Shown: positions 49,401 through 62,668, numbered from the stretch's first letter. The stretch is 64,000 nt of DNA from Meandrina meandrites (GCA_963693305.1 OY855903.1:28131955-28195954), one strand, 5' to 3'. The notes: generated by a model not told the origin, from the letters alone. Program-made: numbers and translations.

Positions 49401-52400
49401 ATCAGAGGACCATGCCCCAGCAACAATGCATCACAAGACAAAGTCACTGATAGGAGCAGAAAACAAGTGTATTGCAGCAGGTTGGTTGTACCAAGGAAGT
49501 AAAAGATGAGTTCTACTCAACACAAGAGTCCCACCTGGACAGATGCTGTCTGAGATTTGCTGATCACTGCTGCAGTGGTGACCTGGTTCTTATGCATCAC
49601 TGGTAGTCATTTGTTGTGAAGAAGGAAAAAACCACCACTCCTGAAAGGACTCATAGCTGATTCCTTAGATAGAGGAAACACTGCAAGCTCTGAGTGGTAC
49701 AAAGTGGTTTTGCTCATTGAACCTGCAGAGTGGCTACCTCCAGATCGAAATTGCTCCTGAAGACAGGCAAAGATGGCAACTTTTGGATTGTATATGAATT
49801 TGATAGGATGCCATTTGGTCCAACAAATGTTCCAGCAACTTTTCAACGATTGATAAGAGTAGCCTTGGTGACCTTAACCTCCCAACTTACCTCAACTACA
49901 TTTTTGCACAAGTGCTCAATACTCACAAGCCTGGGAGAGTACCATCTCAAACTTAAGACTTCAAGTGCAAGACAGAGACAGCAAGAGCCCGGGAGAACTG
50001 GCAGCCAGAATCACCCACAAGGATTTTAGGGGCACTTTTTTATTAGATGTTAAGATACTATTTCTATTAGGATCTTTAGGGATCTAAGTAAGATTTCAAA
50101 CAAAATAGGGCAGGAATTAACCACATGGCTCAGTTGGAAGTCTAAAACTGCTGTCTGTGTGTGGCAGTTTTCTTGGCAAGTTTGTGAGATGTTTCACCAA
50201 ATTAAATGGCCTGAAACTTTATTGTGGCTTTTATTGAATACACCACTGCATATTCATGCATGCTCCACTTATTCACATTGTTTGTGCTATTCTTGTCCTT
50301 TTAGAAGCACACTTACAGGTCTATTTAACTTAAGTTTAATAAAGAGCCGCTTCTAATAAATGATTGGTACAGTGGAGAAAGCCAGTTAATAACTTACCAA
50401 GCTTGTAATCCGGCCAACATTTTCCTGCAACTCTAGGCTCCAGAGCTCATTGCAATGTAAGGATTTGATATCTAAATAGGTTTGTGACACATAACTTAAT
50501 TTATTAACCTTCTCTACACATAGTACCTTTACATGAAGTAATGTTCCCACACAAATTACCTATGTTCCTTACTAGAGAAATTTTCCATACCATCAAATTA
50601 CATTTTTTTACAACAGCTTTTTCAAAAATCACCAAAAATGGATTACTTTGATGTTTAAGAGACAAAGCTTCTGTTTCGATGCAGTTACTGTTATTACTCA
50701 TGATCAGACCAAGCTGAAGAATATTTGTTTGTCACAATAGGGAGTTGTTTGTTTTAATGGCATTCCAGTGTTTATCAGGCTAGAAGTTCTCTTGTTATAA
50801 GTTCTCAATGTCTAGGCAAAAGGCATTATTTCTATTTGCAACTGTCTGAAATATCAAATGGAAAGATCTAGAGACTGGACAGTTTACCTTCAATAGCTTC
50901 TTTGAACACTTCTTTAGCACAAAGCAGTCTGAGATCCCCCGCCAGCTTTTTAATGCGGTTCAAAGCTTGGGATGGTAAAGATAGCTTATGTAGGGACTCC
51001 AAACAAGACCTGTGAGGGAGTCATTATAAAACATGCTCATACTCAATAGGTAATACATGTACATAGATTCAGCCAAACCTACGATATGACTGGTTTGTTT
51101 ATTTATTTATTTATTGAGCACAGTGCTTACTTGTAAATAATGTCAATAACTTCACAATCTCAATTATCTGTCTTCCAAACAAAAAAACTGGTATTGAAGG
51201 GCTTAATTTCCTTTTTATTTCACTTGAATATATCCTTACTTTACCCTACCTACTCTATCCTCTTTCTTTAACTTTTAAGGTATCACCTGACAACCAAAAT
51301 TTTCAGCTCAATGGATCTACCAAATTTTCTTAGGTGTGGGATCTGCTTGCCCACCCGTTCAGCACACACAGAAGCTCTGCTAAAATTTGAAACACCAAGA
51401 GCAATCCTGCACCATAAAACTTTTGCGAACATCTGACTTGAAAAGCTTTTCTCAAAAAGAACTTTCTAATAAGCGTAACAAAAATCACTGATTTTGACAC
51501 AGGCATTTTCCATAGATGTGGCCAGGTTTTGGTTAGGTTGTAGTCAGACCCACAATAATCAGCCACTCATTTGAGGACCAGTTCTCTTGCAAATGGCCTC
51601 TGGTGTGATCACTGCCCCACACCCCTAATTCCTCCATTAGCTGGGCTTGGGATGGGCAACATACCCTCACTGCAGAGCTGATTGATGTTTAATAGCCAAG
51701 TAAAATTCATTGTTTGGTGTTGACTGAGGACAAGTGAGTAAGCCTGAACGTGATGGCCTAAAATCATAATTAGATGCACATGTATGCATGTTGTCACTCT
51801 GATGAAGATGGAGAGGGGACATAAAAAATTTAGTGATAATTCTTCAGATTGAATGAACTAGAACTCAAATAACAATGTTTACCAATCACCACAGGCAAAG
51901 TATGTGTTGCATACACACCTAACATATCTAACACAAGAAGGCAGCCATGCACCCATGCCATCCATAGGACTGCACCATACCCCTTGCTTTTCTTTAACAG
52001 GAACAGTAAGGACTGCTGGGGAACTTGGGAAAAAGGCTGCTTTAGCCAAATCTGCATACAATGATGTCACATCTTGTATCATTTCCTAATGTAAAAATAA
52101 AACACCATGATTATGGTTTATGGCATTTCTTATAAGGGTGTCAGTTAATCCATCTTGATCACACAAGGATTTGAATGCTCAATGATCTTAAGAGCTACAT
52201 GTATATGCCAAGGGACAAAAACTGCTTATAGTTTTACAGTTGTCTGGTGTTGAAGAGTATGAAAAAGTGACTGACTGAACTGAGTGCTTAAGTACAGTGG
52301 AGGACAGGAGAGCAAAGTGCCGTGCAGTGCAGCACAGAACGGCACATCACAGCATAGCATAGCAGTGAGTCTGCACAAAAGCAAAGTATAACATATCTTT

Positions 52401-55400
52401 ATTGCACTGTAATCTCCAAACGAAGGGATTGGTCTGTTTACAATAAAGAATCACTAAATTTAAAACAAAAATAAAATAGCTGCAATAAGATTTTCTGGTA
52501 AATTATGCCCCATTCCGTTCTTTGTTCTTAATAGATAATAACATCACTCATTATGTTATACTACCTCAAACAGTGTTTGTTTCTGTGCAGTAGGCTTGAG
52601 TTGTTTTGATGTTCCACTTGACTATTAAAAACAAAAGAAAACTGATGTGTTTACTGATATATCATGAGTTCTTGATTTCTTTATACAGCAATAAGCTGCT
52701 TTGAATAAAATGCGGTGAATGGCAGAAGAACAAACATCAATACTCATGCTCATGCAGGTGCATAAAGTACTTTCTGCTATTTTTTATGAAAAGAACTCTG
52801 ATTTAGTTTTACAGTGAAACAAACTCAACCTAAGCCACCCAACGTTTTTTAGCCACTCACAAGATAAAGTCAGAACAAAAGAATTGGAGTTCATTTCTCA
52901 GCAGTTAAATTTGCCCTTTCTGTGATTGGTCCGCTGATGAAAGAAGTCCAATTCTTTTGTTCTGAACTTGTCGTGATTGGCTAAAAAAACCTTGGGTGGT
53001 CGGTTGAGTTTGTTTCACTGTAACACCATTAAAGAACTATTTACCACCACTATGATACAACTTGTGTATCAGAGAGGTTCAGATCGAACTACCTTAAATT
53101 TTCAAAAGATTATTTAAGGCTATCACTATCACTGTCATTGTCAAGAGTGTTAGACGACAGTGTAACAGCCATCACTGAGTCACTAGAGATAGGAAATAAT
53201 TACACACAGTAGATCTGTGGCTGTTTGATTAAAGAACATGTAGACATTAAACATGTAGCATACATCTCCAATAAGGGCTCCACTAAAATATGCCTGGCCA
53301 AGTTTCCACAAGTCAGGTAATCCTTCAGTCAGTAGCTCTGATAATTCCTCCACAAATAGCACGCGCTGTGGCACAGAAGTTCCACTTTTAACTAAAGGAA
53401 ACAATTATGTAATGACAGTTAAACAAACAACTAGTACATAATTATTATCTAAATAATGTCTATGAATCAGTAAACAATGAATACTAAATACTGTAATCTG
53501 AGGATTTCACAAGGACAAGTCTGAAATTCAACCTAAAATAGCAATAACTGTTGAAATGATGGATCAGGGAAAGTATGTGATCTAAGCAACAAGGATTCTA
53601 AAACTGATAAGATTGGAGATAAGATACACAAGAACCTGGATTCATAAGAGTAATAACTACTACAGGCTACACAGACAGCTATCAGAATTTATAAAATATG
53701 GGATTAAATACAATTTCATCTGAAACAAATTAATTAATTAATTCCAGTCTTAAGGACAATACAGTCTTAGCCAATCATACCAATTATCGAATGATTATAC
53801 ATGATAAATAAGGCATACAAGAAATAGAAATTTTTTAAGTGGCCAAGCACTTAAGTAGTTTAATTTCTGTGCAAAAAAACTTACGGTTCCGTTCTAATGA
53901 TGACGTCTTACTTGGAGTTGAAGTAACCCCAAGAATCCCCAAAGGTTCATTGCGGTAAGATCCTGAAATAGAATGTCTGCCATTCAATAATGAAATATTA
54001 AATAACTACTGAAAAATGGCTCTTGTGACTGACAGCAAAATACATGTAACAATTTTATTGAAAAGATGGTATGTCATTTTTTATTTCTTTAGCTGAAACA
54101 TTGTACTGCACGGTGTGAGAAAAAGGAAAATGCATGATATGTTGACATTTTAGAACACTTGATTGGTTGAATGATTGATTTGATTTAAATTTAAACAGAA
54201 ATCATACATAGTTGGAGCTAGCAAAATTTGTTAATGGCTTCAGATTGCTTGAGAAAAAGGCTGAAACCAAGTTTGTGAAATGACTGTCGCACATGCCTAA
54301 CTTGAAGTTATGACAAAGAATATGCTGTAGTCATCAGATTATTGCAATACGCACCCATGGAGGTGACACTTCTCGATGCTCTAATGTCTAATTCAGTCTT
54401 TGAGGAATCAACTTGAAGCAAAGGAACAGAGTCTAACAAGGAGAAAAAAAATATGTTCATGGGTGTCAAAATCACAAATTTATCCATGGTGTATGTGAAA
54501 AATTCTACACAGTTGCTGAAAGTGAAGGACACTGGACATATTCAGATGAAAATTGAGTGAAGCTTGAAATGTGAATTCTCTTAACTGATTGTAGCTAAAA
54601 AAATTATTGCACTGTATGCTAGTTCTGAGAATCTAGTAACAAATCAATACATTACTCACTAATTAAATGACAGTAAATTGTAACTTATCACCTACTGTCT
54701 ACTTATGACAGCTATATTGACACTGCATGTTTTTTTTACCAGGAATTTTATTTCAAGAACACAGCAAGTGCTACATAATTTACAAAATAATCACATTATT
54801 TAACACTTCTGTCATAAGAGTACATTACATTGTCACACCACATTACAATCTACAGTAAACTACATTACACTACAATACAAGTAAACTACATTACACTACT
54901 TTACGCTGCCGATAATAGTACTAGTGGTGAACTGCGGCAGATCAAAAGAGTACCCTTACTCTTACCCTTAGATTTGTGATCCTCCTGACAGTTAGTGAGT
55001 AATTTGAGTAACCACTCTTTCTGGTGGACAAGGCACTCCCAAGCAGGGTCTCCTTGGTAGTCTAAGTCCACAAGATACCTACAATCAACATAAAACTTCA
55101 GTCTGTAGCTGCAAATAATGCCAACAGTTCCAGGCTGTTAAATGATACATAAGTACAGGTGAGATGCACCACAACATTCATTTTGATTAATGTGTTTACA
55201 GCAGAAAAATTATCTAGCTGATTTCTCAACCCCTTGGTTCTTCGAACCTCCTGATTTCTTGAACCAATTTCATTTCCCCTGGAGGTTTGCGAATTTAAGA
55301 TTCTACTGTTAGTAGCTATCGAGTAGCCCACTCAAAAATAAACCTCCTTCATCTGCATTTTTAATAATTAAAACCTAGTTAGGGAGGACAACATGATTGC

Positions 55401-58400
55401 TTGACTTATACCTTATGAGTTTCTTCTGTTCTTCTGGCGGTGATGGTAAGTCAGCTAGTTTCAGTTTAAGATGTTGACGAAAGCTATCTATCTTGGCTTC
55501 AACCTCTTGCAGAACTACATATTAAAATAAAAAGCACAGTTTTAGGCAATGTAATGGTTGAATTGTTCATGTTGATGCCAATATCAGTGTGGTCTACGGT
55601 AATCATGCTCTGTGCATCATGTGACGCTTCAATCAGACTGGACACACACTGGGGGAGTTTGCTTGCTGAAAATGATGAATTCAATTACGTGACCAAGCCT
55701 GTGACTTAAATGCAAGGAACATACATGTGACTGTTTTAGTCAGAGCTGGCGGGATATTTGTGTTCGTCAAAGTTTGCATCAGTGGTTATGGCCGCTATGG
55801 TTCTTCACATTTGGTCAAAGTCCAGCTTTTGCCACCATTGCCTTCATTAATGAGTTTGTAGTTTATTTTGTTCGACTGCAGATTTTTTTGAACCAAGGTT
55901 TAGTAGAATGTTGCTTTTTTACAGTCATTTACAGCCAGGTAAAATGGCATGTTGCTATACCATTTATTTCTGATGGCTTTTTCTCTGCATAATTAATTTG
56001 TAGGCAGCAACAGGATCATTTTCGCTTCCGGACACCAACCATTTTCAGTTTTATTTGTCAAACATCTTGGGGATTTTCTCCACTTAGAATCTTGGTTTGT
56101 CTTTGAGAATACTCTAAGTACTCATCTCTGTTTAACAATTAGATTATTCACTAACATTTTAAACTCATGCAATGGTGAATTTCCTCCTTTTAGTCTTCGC
56201 GGGAATTTAATTATCCAATAATGTTTCTAAACTTCCTTCGAAACTTCGGAAAAATGAGAAAATGTCGCCATTCTGTAGACAACCTTCAGCCACTGCACAC
56301 TAATGGCTGATAGTGTTTATTAGCTCAGCCAATCAGATTGCAGCAATTGCACTAGTAACTAGTAGAATTCTACTAATTGTGTTTGGTGTAGTTGCATGTC
56401 ATCCTGGCAATACATATCTCAATGCTCCTTAGATCTCCTTACAGCCACGAAGACCGCAATGAATAGTGTTGTTGAAACAAACTGTATTCAGGAGAGCCTC
56501 AGGAGTCGATGTTCCGGTCAATTCTTTGTCACCAAGAAGTTTTATTTCTTGATTTATCAGAGCAATCTAAGGATTTAGTTTATTTCCTTTTTCTCTCTGC
56601 CTGAGATCTTCTTGTTTCAATTGCAAATTTAAGCCTTATGAGCCTGTTCAAACGGAGTGTGCTCCATGGTGTTAAATCCATAAATATTCTTGTTCTTAAA
56701 GTGTTGTTCAACGCTTACCATTAACAAGTGTAAGGAATTTGGTTCATGTTCTTTGTTATTCTTTTTCACACACAGTGACTATGAACTCGCTTAGGTAGGT
56801 GTTCATTTTAATTTGTGGAGGAATTTCTTATATCTGCTGTGAATTAGAATAAGAAATTCCTGAAATAAGATAACATTCCATCAAGGTTTCTTTCTTGTGT
56901 TTCATTTTCTTGGCCTTGGATAAATTCTTCTACTGACGAAGGAATAGGAGCAAATCTTGAGGGGCTAGGAGCCATGACTTTGCAGGATTCTCCAACAGGG
57001 AAAGCTTTCTAAAGTAGCCTGATAACCAAGGCCTCTGATTGGTCATACAATTATTCTTCAGTAGTGAGATGTGATGAACAATTTTTACACAACTGACAGC
57101 TTTGTCTAGAGTAAACATATCTTATTGGACATTTTTAGTGTGTAGTATCGCTGTATATTTTTACGAGGCATGCAGTATTTTGGCAAGCCCAAAAGGGCGA
57201 GTCAAAATACAAATGATGAGTAAAAATTTACAACGATAAGTTACATGCTAAAATGTCTAATAAGAGATTTATTATCGAAAGTTTTCGTTTCCCCAAAATT
57301 CTGACTTGCCAAGGTTTTTAATCTTTCACGCAGTCAGGGGAAATGAGATGAGTACAAATATTGTGTGATATTTGTACTCGTTCCGCGCGTTATTTGTACT
57401 CTACAAAGCATTGTTGGATAATAAGCCTCAGTACTTATATACATGCTTGTGTAATAAATAAATAATTTATATCATTGGATTTAGATAAACTTGGGTTGAA
57501 CAAAAATTAGTCGACACACCTCTTTTAAAAATCTTTATGTCAGTCCCTGCAAACAACGACTTGGCTCTTCCATAATCGCTAATAACCATCTCATAATCAC
57601 CCTATAGGATGAATGAAATTGCAAATTAAATAGCTATAATTAAATACATGATTTCATCTATCAAATATCAATCCTTTGCTGTAAATATTGGTGCCACAGT
57701 TGTTTAAAAAAAAAACTGAAAATATACTATAATTACCACAATTAAAATAAAATAATAATAATAATTAGATCATGTTTGAATACATCTGAGATGACGTGAT
57801 ACAAACATTTGATGCGTCAGAATCAATGAATTCTTTGAAATCCTGTTCTATTTTGGCACGGCATTTCTTTAATTGGCATACGTTAAAAAACGTGGTTATT
57901 TTGGCGCATGTTGCAGACGGCTGTTTATTCTTATTAACAACTTAATTACTTAATTAATATAAAAAAGACAAAATACACAATTTTTGGCAGTAAATGGGAG
58001 TTGGGTGCACCCTGGAGTAGAATGAGAGTGGCAGTAGCACACCCTGTCAAATACATGCAATAAGGGTGGCAGCGACACACCTTAAACTGAGTTATGCAAT
58101 AAGGGTGGCAGCGACACACCCTTTTGGCTAGTAAATTATATAAGTAATGGAATATGGGTGGCAGCAACACACCCTAACAATGAGCAAAGGCACAGTAAGG
58201 GTGGCAGCGACACACCCTGCAAGGTAACGGATGAGCCAATGATTGAGGTGCATGACCCTCCTGGAAGTGAGTAAGAGCTAAAGTGGGGTAAGGGCCCCAC
58301 CCAACCTGCTACCTGCATGTGAAGTGGCAGGTGTGCACCTAGTCCAGCTTTATTGAATCAAGGGAAGAGTGTGGTCGGGAAAAATAGAGAACTCCTAATG

Positions 58401-61400
58401 TGTTGCAAACTACCAACTGAAGATGATACAGCATGTGCATGCAATATAAAATCAAAGGAGCATGCAACTCGCATTAATGGATATAACCATAGCTTAGTTT
58501 TGATCACAGCTGCTAACAATGAAAATGAAATCTCAGTAAATTGTAGCCTGTCCAATAAAAATAAATTTGTTATCCTTTGTACTTATATGGTGCAACTAAG
58601 TGTGCATTGCAGACCTATTTTTATATTTTATTTGCCCTTCACCCTGACAGGGATTCTAACCAATCTCTTAATGAGAAAAAAAAATTGAACCCAAAATACC
58701 TGCTGAATATTTTTCTCGATGCACTGTGGCAGGCTAAATAGAAATCTAAATCTCTGTAGGACATTCAGTGCATTCCTAGTTCTGTCAGCATCCTCTTTAC
58801 GACCCAACACATCTAGAAACAATCCTTCCGCATTTTTACTGGCACCTGTGCAACAAATAAAGATAACGGTTTGTGAATACAACAGTTAAAAAGCTGCAGG
58901 ATACAATGTGCATGGAATCTCTATATTTCAATATCCATGCAGCAAATAAAAAACAATTACTTACTAGATATATTACTGGCTAAATAAAGTGTTCAACCAT
59001 GAACACTAATATATATATATATATAAGTACCTTGAACAAAAGACTCCAGTTTCTCAACAATGGACCCCCCATCACAGCTGCTTTCATCACGCAACATATC
59101 ATGCTGAACACCTGATAATCAACCTAAGTCAAGGAAGTTTACTTATATCAGGTGAAATACTGCTATCAAAACAAACAAGTACACTTACCAGTTGAGTACG
59201 CAACGAGGGAAATTTTGCACCCAAGTTTTACTGTTAAAACTATGCTGTTGTCAGGGGTGACAGAGCTACAACCAGTTTCAAAAAGAGTTGAGACACTCTT
59301 GATCAAGAACGCCATTTTACGATATTTTCATATTGTTACCTTGCATCACCCCCTTTCCCCCTGATCAATGTTGTCCGAATTTCAGGATTATATTTTTAAA
59401 AACCTTTAAGCAGCAACTTTGAAATGGGGAGGGGGGTTCAGAATAAGATGTACTTGTTTATTTTTTGAGCGACGGCATGTTTTGTAAAAACGAATACAAT
59501 TTTAAGGTGAGTGTCTCATCAATTTTGAAACTGGTTGTAGTTTTCATTGGGAACATCTCATGTATTGATGTCATCAGTCCCGTGCATGTGAAAGGAAAAT
59601 CAGAATATACGAAGTACGGAAATTTTGCATGCATAACAGACTGATGACGTCAATTGCAAAAGATGTTTCCATTGGAAACTAGTTCTGTCGCCCCTGACAA
59701 CAGCAGAGATTTAACAGTAAAACTTGGACACGAAACTTCGCTCATTGCATACTCAACTGATAAGCATAGTAACGGTGAAGAACAGCCTTTCATGTACATT
59801 ATGAATAACATCATCACTTGTATCTGTTAAGTTTTCAACCTCTAAAATATGTTTTGTGGTCAAATGCAACATGGTTCATCAAATGATCTTTAAGGCCAGT
59901 GTATGACTGTTATGAGAGAGATATATTTGAATATAATAAATGGTTTCAATCTCATCAAGGACTCCAAAGTTTCCACAGCAATCCCATGCTTGTGACAAAC
60001 AGTCAATTTCTTAACAATGCCAGTCTCATAAGTAAGCTTACTACATGTATCAATTATACTTTTCTTTGTCATCATACTAGTTGCTATAAAAAAATTACTG
60101 ATCAATCCTAGCGGTATGTACAGTGTAAGATATATGTCATAGTCATGAAGCTAGTTAATGAAGACCTGTTAGTCATCTGTCGGTGGCCTGTCGGTAACCT
60201 GTCAGCCGACGGACGGCCGACAGTCGGGTGAGGGGAGCTCTTCTTCACAATTACCGACCAGCTAGCTACCCACCCACAAGTCGTTTACAGTAGTTAGACC
60301 ATCCAGCTGATGTAATGAGAATTTTCAAACTGAATACATGCTAATTATGCAAGGGACCAAGTTAAGCATTATTTTACCATCTTAATTTTAATTAATTATA
60401 GTAAGGATACTAATGAGAGTGTCCACAGCATCTAAGAATGTTCCAACATTCTCTTTAACAAATGCCAGAGGCCCAGTGGCTCGTCTTGATTCCTCATGCC
60501 TCAGGTAGTTTAGACCGGCTTTTAAAGTGTTAAATCTAAAAGAAAAAAGTGTGTTAATTAAAAACAAAAATATAACCTAAATACTTAGAATACACCCTTA
60601 AAATAAATAAATCACTTTATTTAAGCGTCAATGTATTTAGCACGGCTGTGCTAATTGAGGACACTGTAAATAGTGAAACAAATATTATAAATCGAACAGA
60701 AACTTAAAAATCCCAACTGGCAGGAGGCTGACCAGTTGGCTATATACAAAGCGTGGAGGAGTTGAATTCGGGACCACCGAAGACAACTCCATCTAGTGGC
60801 AGGGAGGAGGATTTGAACCCAGGACCTCCGGATTACAAGTCCAGCGCCCTAACCACTAGGCCACGCTGCCTCCTATGCCAAATGTGGGCTGGTAGTGAGG
60901 AAGAATAAACAAAACACCAGCTAGTACTGACAATAATCATTAGCATGATTGCGATTTCTTGTTGAGCTAAACTTGATTTCTTTTCTTTTAGATTATTGCT
61001 GTAGTTAGTTCCCAGTCTTATTTTGTTCTACTGATTGGTTAGTCACAACAGGCAACAGTTCCAGTCCACTTGCTCAACCACATTTAGCGATGATGACATC
61101 ATCTCTTAAAAATGGGAACACATGATAGTGGCAACCTTTTAAAAAGATGGTTAAATAACATAATACAGTTCAGGAGCATCACTTAAATAAAAATAGTGTT
61201 TAGAATGAGTTCATATACGGCCATTACTCACTCAGTGTCCGTGTGTCTTTCCAAAAGAAACCAACCAGGAAGAAAGGTGTCACTCAGAATGTCTCCACTT
61301 CCTTCAGAGGAAAGAAAAAAAGATCAAAACTAATGTATTATTAGTGTTATTTAAAAACAAGAATAATATCCCATATATGACAAAATAATACATAGCAAGT

Positions 61401-62668
61401 AGGAAGAGAGCGAATGGACCAAGCTCTGCTCATGAAGTAGGGGAGAATGTTTTTTTTTTTACTTTAGTCTTTAGTGGAAGTTTTAGTATTTATCAAGTTA
61501 TGCATTAGCTTAACTTGATCAAGCCATGCATCATGGGTGACAAGAACTCTCTTTTGGTGCAACGTTGTATGCAAAACAACAACAAATTCGATTTAGACAA
61601 ATCTAAAGATAAGAGACCATGGCTCTCAGTGGTCATGCAGATTGTTTTTGTTCACAAACCAAATTCTATTAATTAATGAAAACCTGCAAATTCCAGACAT
61701 GTACAAAATCCTCCCCGGTCAATCCCTAGTGGCTTCTCGTCTTCTTAAAAACACCTCATTTATATCTGGATGCCTTTCTTCATTACCGCTGAAGAAGGTT
61801 ACAGTAATTAAACTGAAACGTCCCATTTTCTTACAATGTTAGTCAGTGACAACAATTTTTTAGTTTTAATACTATAAATATATAAATATAATATGTAGAC
61901 TGGAGTTCACCCACCTTCAGGATAAAACTCTTCTAGCTGCTCCTCTGAAAATTTGTAACTAAAGATAATAATATTATTAAAACAAGTGCAATACAACTCT
62001 TACAAATTGTGCCAGATTTTTTTTTCACTGGTTAATCAGTAGAATAGAAAACTTTCTTAGGTTCATTTATTGAAAAGTAATATTGTAGCATATCTAAGCA
62101 GTCTCTTTTCTGCAGCAACAGTGCAAAAGTAAGTTTCATGAATTAAAGTGCCCAAAAGCAAAATATTTCAAGATATACATATGGTAATAATTAGTGTGCT
62201 TGCCTACCATACAGTCATTTGTGAAAAACAAATTAGTTAGTTAGTTTAGTAAGCGCCAATCAGAGACAGCGAGGGAGGGGAGGTGTTTTTCTTTAATTTT
62301 CTACTTATTAACCTAGAATAAAAAATATAAACTAGGTAGAAAAAACGACCTAAAGCTAATTTTGACCTGTAACATATATAATGCCTGTTTACAACTACAG
62401 TATCTTTAGTTACACTGCTTTTCTAGTCTAAGTGCCCTGCATTTCCGCCATGACTTTTTTCAGCATTAGTTAATGTACTGGTACTTAAATATATGTCTAC
62501 TCTTAAACTTGGGCAAAGAATTAACTTACCTAAATACGTCGGCACCTTGCCCCAGTGGATCTTGACTTGTGTTTATCTGTGGTGACACTGGTCTTGTCGA
62601 GCCAGATGTTGCACATAATTCTTGTGGATCTACTTCCTCTAACCAGACAGCACTCTCTTTCAGAGGAT
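37358..62668 (-). CDS. EXOC2: Exocyst complex component 2 (Sec5), 27 exons, 5' end off the window
   Basis: Exons, 5' to 3': 62668-62530, 61958-61915, 61301-61232, 60535-60411, 59111-59031, 58845-58700, 57601-57520, 55514-55412, 55078-54966, 54432-54355, 53962-53885, 53391-53264, 52621-52565, 52085-51919, 51009-50888, 50432-50398, 48263-48180, 47357-47316, 47093-47029, 43868-43781 (or longer), 42487-42371, 40793-40652, 40200-40145, 38997-38875, 38462-38401, 38132-38073, 37442-37358. Every junction is GT-AG with matching phase. The sum is 2 + 829 codons + stop, about the family length (924 aa in human) minus the N-terminal IPT/TIG domain. Diagnostic strings are [74 protein letters not shown] and a C-terminal [10 protein letters not shown]. 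Sec5 is a core exocyst subunit tethering secretory vesicles at the plasma membrane. The Ral-binding domain is not in view. Confidence 0.95.
37800..37990. repeat. Dispersed repeat, related copy at 60945-61130
   Basis: Both contain CGATTTCTTGTTGAG, TTGATTTCTTTTC, a CAACAG.CAACAG block and GATGACATGACGTCATC or a close variant. Both lie in EXOC2 introns or flanks. Confidence 0.65.
38201..38366. repeat. 42-bp minisatellite, about 4 copies, in EXOC2 intron 25
   Basis: The unit begins GTCAACTAGTCAATCAATAT and ends TTTAATTTGGA, repeated about four times. The third copy carries a 3-nt insertion and other changes. It fills most of the 268-bp intron between 38401 and 38132. On the EXOC2 strand it contains stops. 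Confidence 0.85.
39290..39560 (+). mobile_element. tRNA-derived SINE with conserved central domain
   Basis: The head has box A (GGTGGCGCAGTGGTGAGAGC) and box B (GGGTTTCATTCC). The middle (GGGTTTTTGCTCCGGGTTCT then CCGGTTTTCCTCC) resembles the Nin/V-type conserved SINE domain. It ends in TTTTA repeats. In EXOC2 intron 23, opposite strand. Confidence 0.78.
41000..42360. other. EXOC2 intron segment with weak inverted ends
   Basis: GAGTTATTTTTTCAA near 41008 is mirrored by TTGAAAAAATAACTC near 42340. Inside, 41170-41290 and 41580-41660 share AACAAGAACTAAT and a CAAA.TGTCACG.AATG block, and GACACTTTTGTTT recurs three times. It may be an old insertion. Confidence 0.4.
43781..46091 (-). CDS. EXOC2: EXOC2 exon 20 with satellite of alternative 3' splice sites
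   Basis: The minimal exon is 43868-43781 (88 nt: [19 protein letters not shown] then [10 protein letters not shown]), with donor GTGAGT at 43780. It enters with one base completing the TT left by exon 19 and leaves in phase 0 into DERLLIVL. Upstream in the same frame the sequence repeats 39 times with a 57-bp period, each unit encoding [19 protein letters not shown] or a C/D variant with no stop. Each unit has its own acceptor. The longest form starts at 46091 (CGAACAG acceptor) and would add 741 residues. Vertebrate EXOC2 has only a short linker here. Which acceptor is used cannot be told from DNA. Confidence 0.8.
43861..46091. repeat. 57-bp tandem satellite, 39 exact-length periods
   Basis: The GA(C/T)CA(G/C)A(C/T)C block recurs from 43861 to 46084, exactly 39 x 57 bp, so there is no net indel. 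Variation is almost confined to three positions per unit: GAC/GAT, CAG/CAC and ACC/ATC. The ATC variant is confined to units 33-39 at the right end. The unit is open in one frame on each strand. On the minus strand it is the EXOC2 frame and contains a full 3' splice-site module. Confidence 0.98.
46566..46755. repeat. Dispersed repeat, copy B
   Basis: Second copy of the family at 34421, located in EXOC2 intron 19 between the satellite and exon 19. Confidence 0.75.
49680..50030 (+). pseudogene. Ty3/gypsy-type reverse transcriptase remnant
   Basis: Across frames it reads [16 protein letters not shown] then [20 protein letters not shown], matching the GY.QI...PED ... YEF.RMPFGL.NAPATFQRLM block of gypsy reverse transcriptases. 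Frameshifts follow, and no YLDD box is intact. Upstream sequence to 49300 may be part of it. Confidence 0.72.
52812..53020. mobile_element. Mariner-like MITE, 209 bp
   Basis: The ends are CAGTGAAACAAACTCAACC and GGTTGAGTTTGTTTCACTG, with TA on both sides (52810-52811 and 53021-53022), fitting Tc1/mariner. Arms continue with mismatches to about 45 bp. In EXOC2 intron 12. Confidence 0.82.
57121..57264. mobile_element. Small inverted-repeat element, 144 bp
   Basis: CTTATTGGACATTTTTAGTG at the left is mirrored by GCTAAAATGTCTAATAAG at the right, and GTATATTTTTAC by GTAAAAATTTAC inside. Confidence 0.7.
58000..58217. repeat. Five spaced copies of GGGTGGCAGCGACACACCC
   Basis: Copies at about 58026, 58064, 58103, 58155 and 58198, spaced 38-52 bp apart with dissimilar spacers except for two ATGCAATAA leads. 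Each copy has inverted ends (GGGTG and CACCC). Confidence 0.75.
59184..59764. mobile_element. Foldback element, about 580 bp
   Basis: The outer arm CTTACCAGTTGAGTACGCAA is inverted at the right end (TTGCATACTCAACTGATAAG). Both arms contain CAAGTTTTACTGTTAAA and CTGTTGTCAGGGG. Inner inverted blocks (AACTGGTTGTAG) are also present. No coding capacity. In EXOC2 intron 4. Confidence 0.78.
60725..60880 (-). mobile_element. tRNA-derived SINE
   Basis: On the minus strand GTGGCCTAGTGGTTAGGGCG (box A) and GGGTTCAAATCC (box B) are spaced as in tRNA. A non-tRNA tail (CCACTAGATGGAGTTG) follows, so this is a SINE rather than a tRNA gene. Confidence 0.78.
62530..62668 (-). CDS. EXOC2: Most 5' EXOC2 exon in the window
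   Basis: Reads [20 protein letters not shown] and onward. It corresponds to the segment just after the IPT/TIG domain in animal Sec5 (LDQSAVWVDE in human). It enters in phase 1, so at least one upstream exon exists. I did not find it before 64000. Confidence 0.87.

Noticed and set aside
55098..58688. Several 60-110-codon frames in EXOC2 introns
   Set aside because: They are intronic or overlap exons in other frames and do not resemble known proteins.
60790..60880. tRNA gene
   Set aside because: Box A and box B are present but the tRNA arms do not fold well. A SINE tail follows, and a second copy exists at 62870.
61787..61830. Third hammerhead-like motif (CTGAAGA ... GAAACGTC)
   Set aside because: The core reads CTGAAGA instead of CTGATGA and no stem I pairing is seen.
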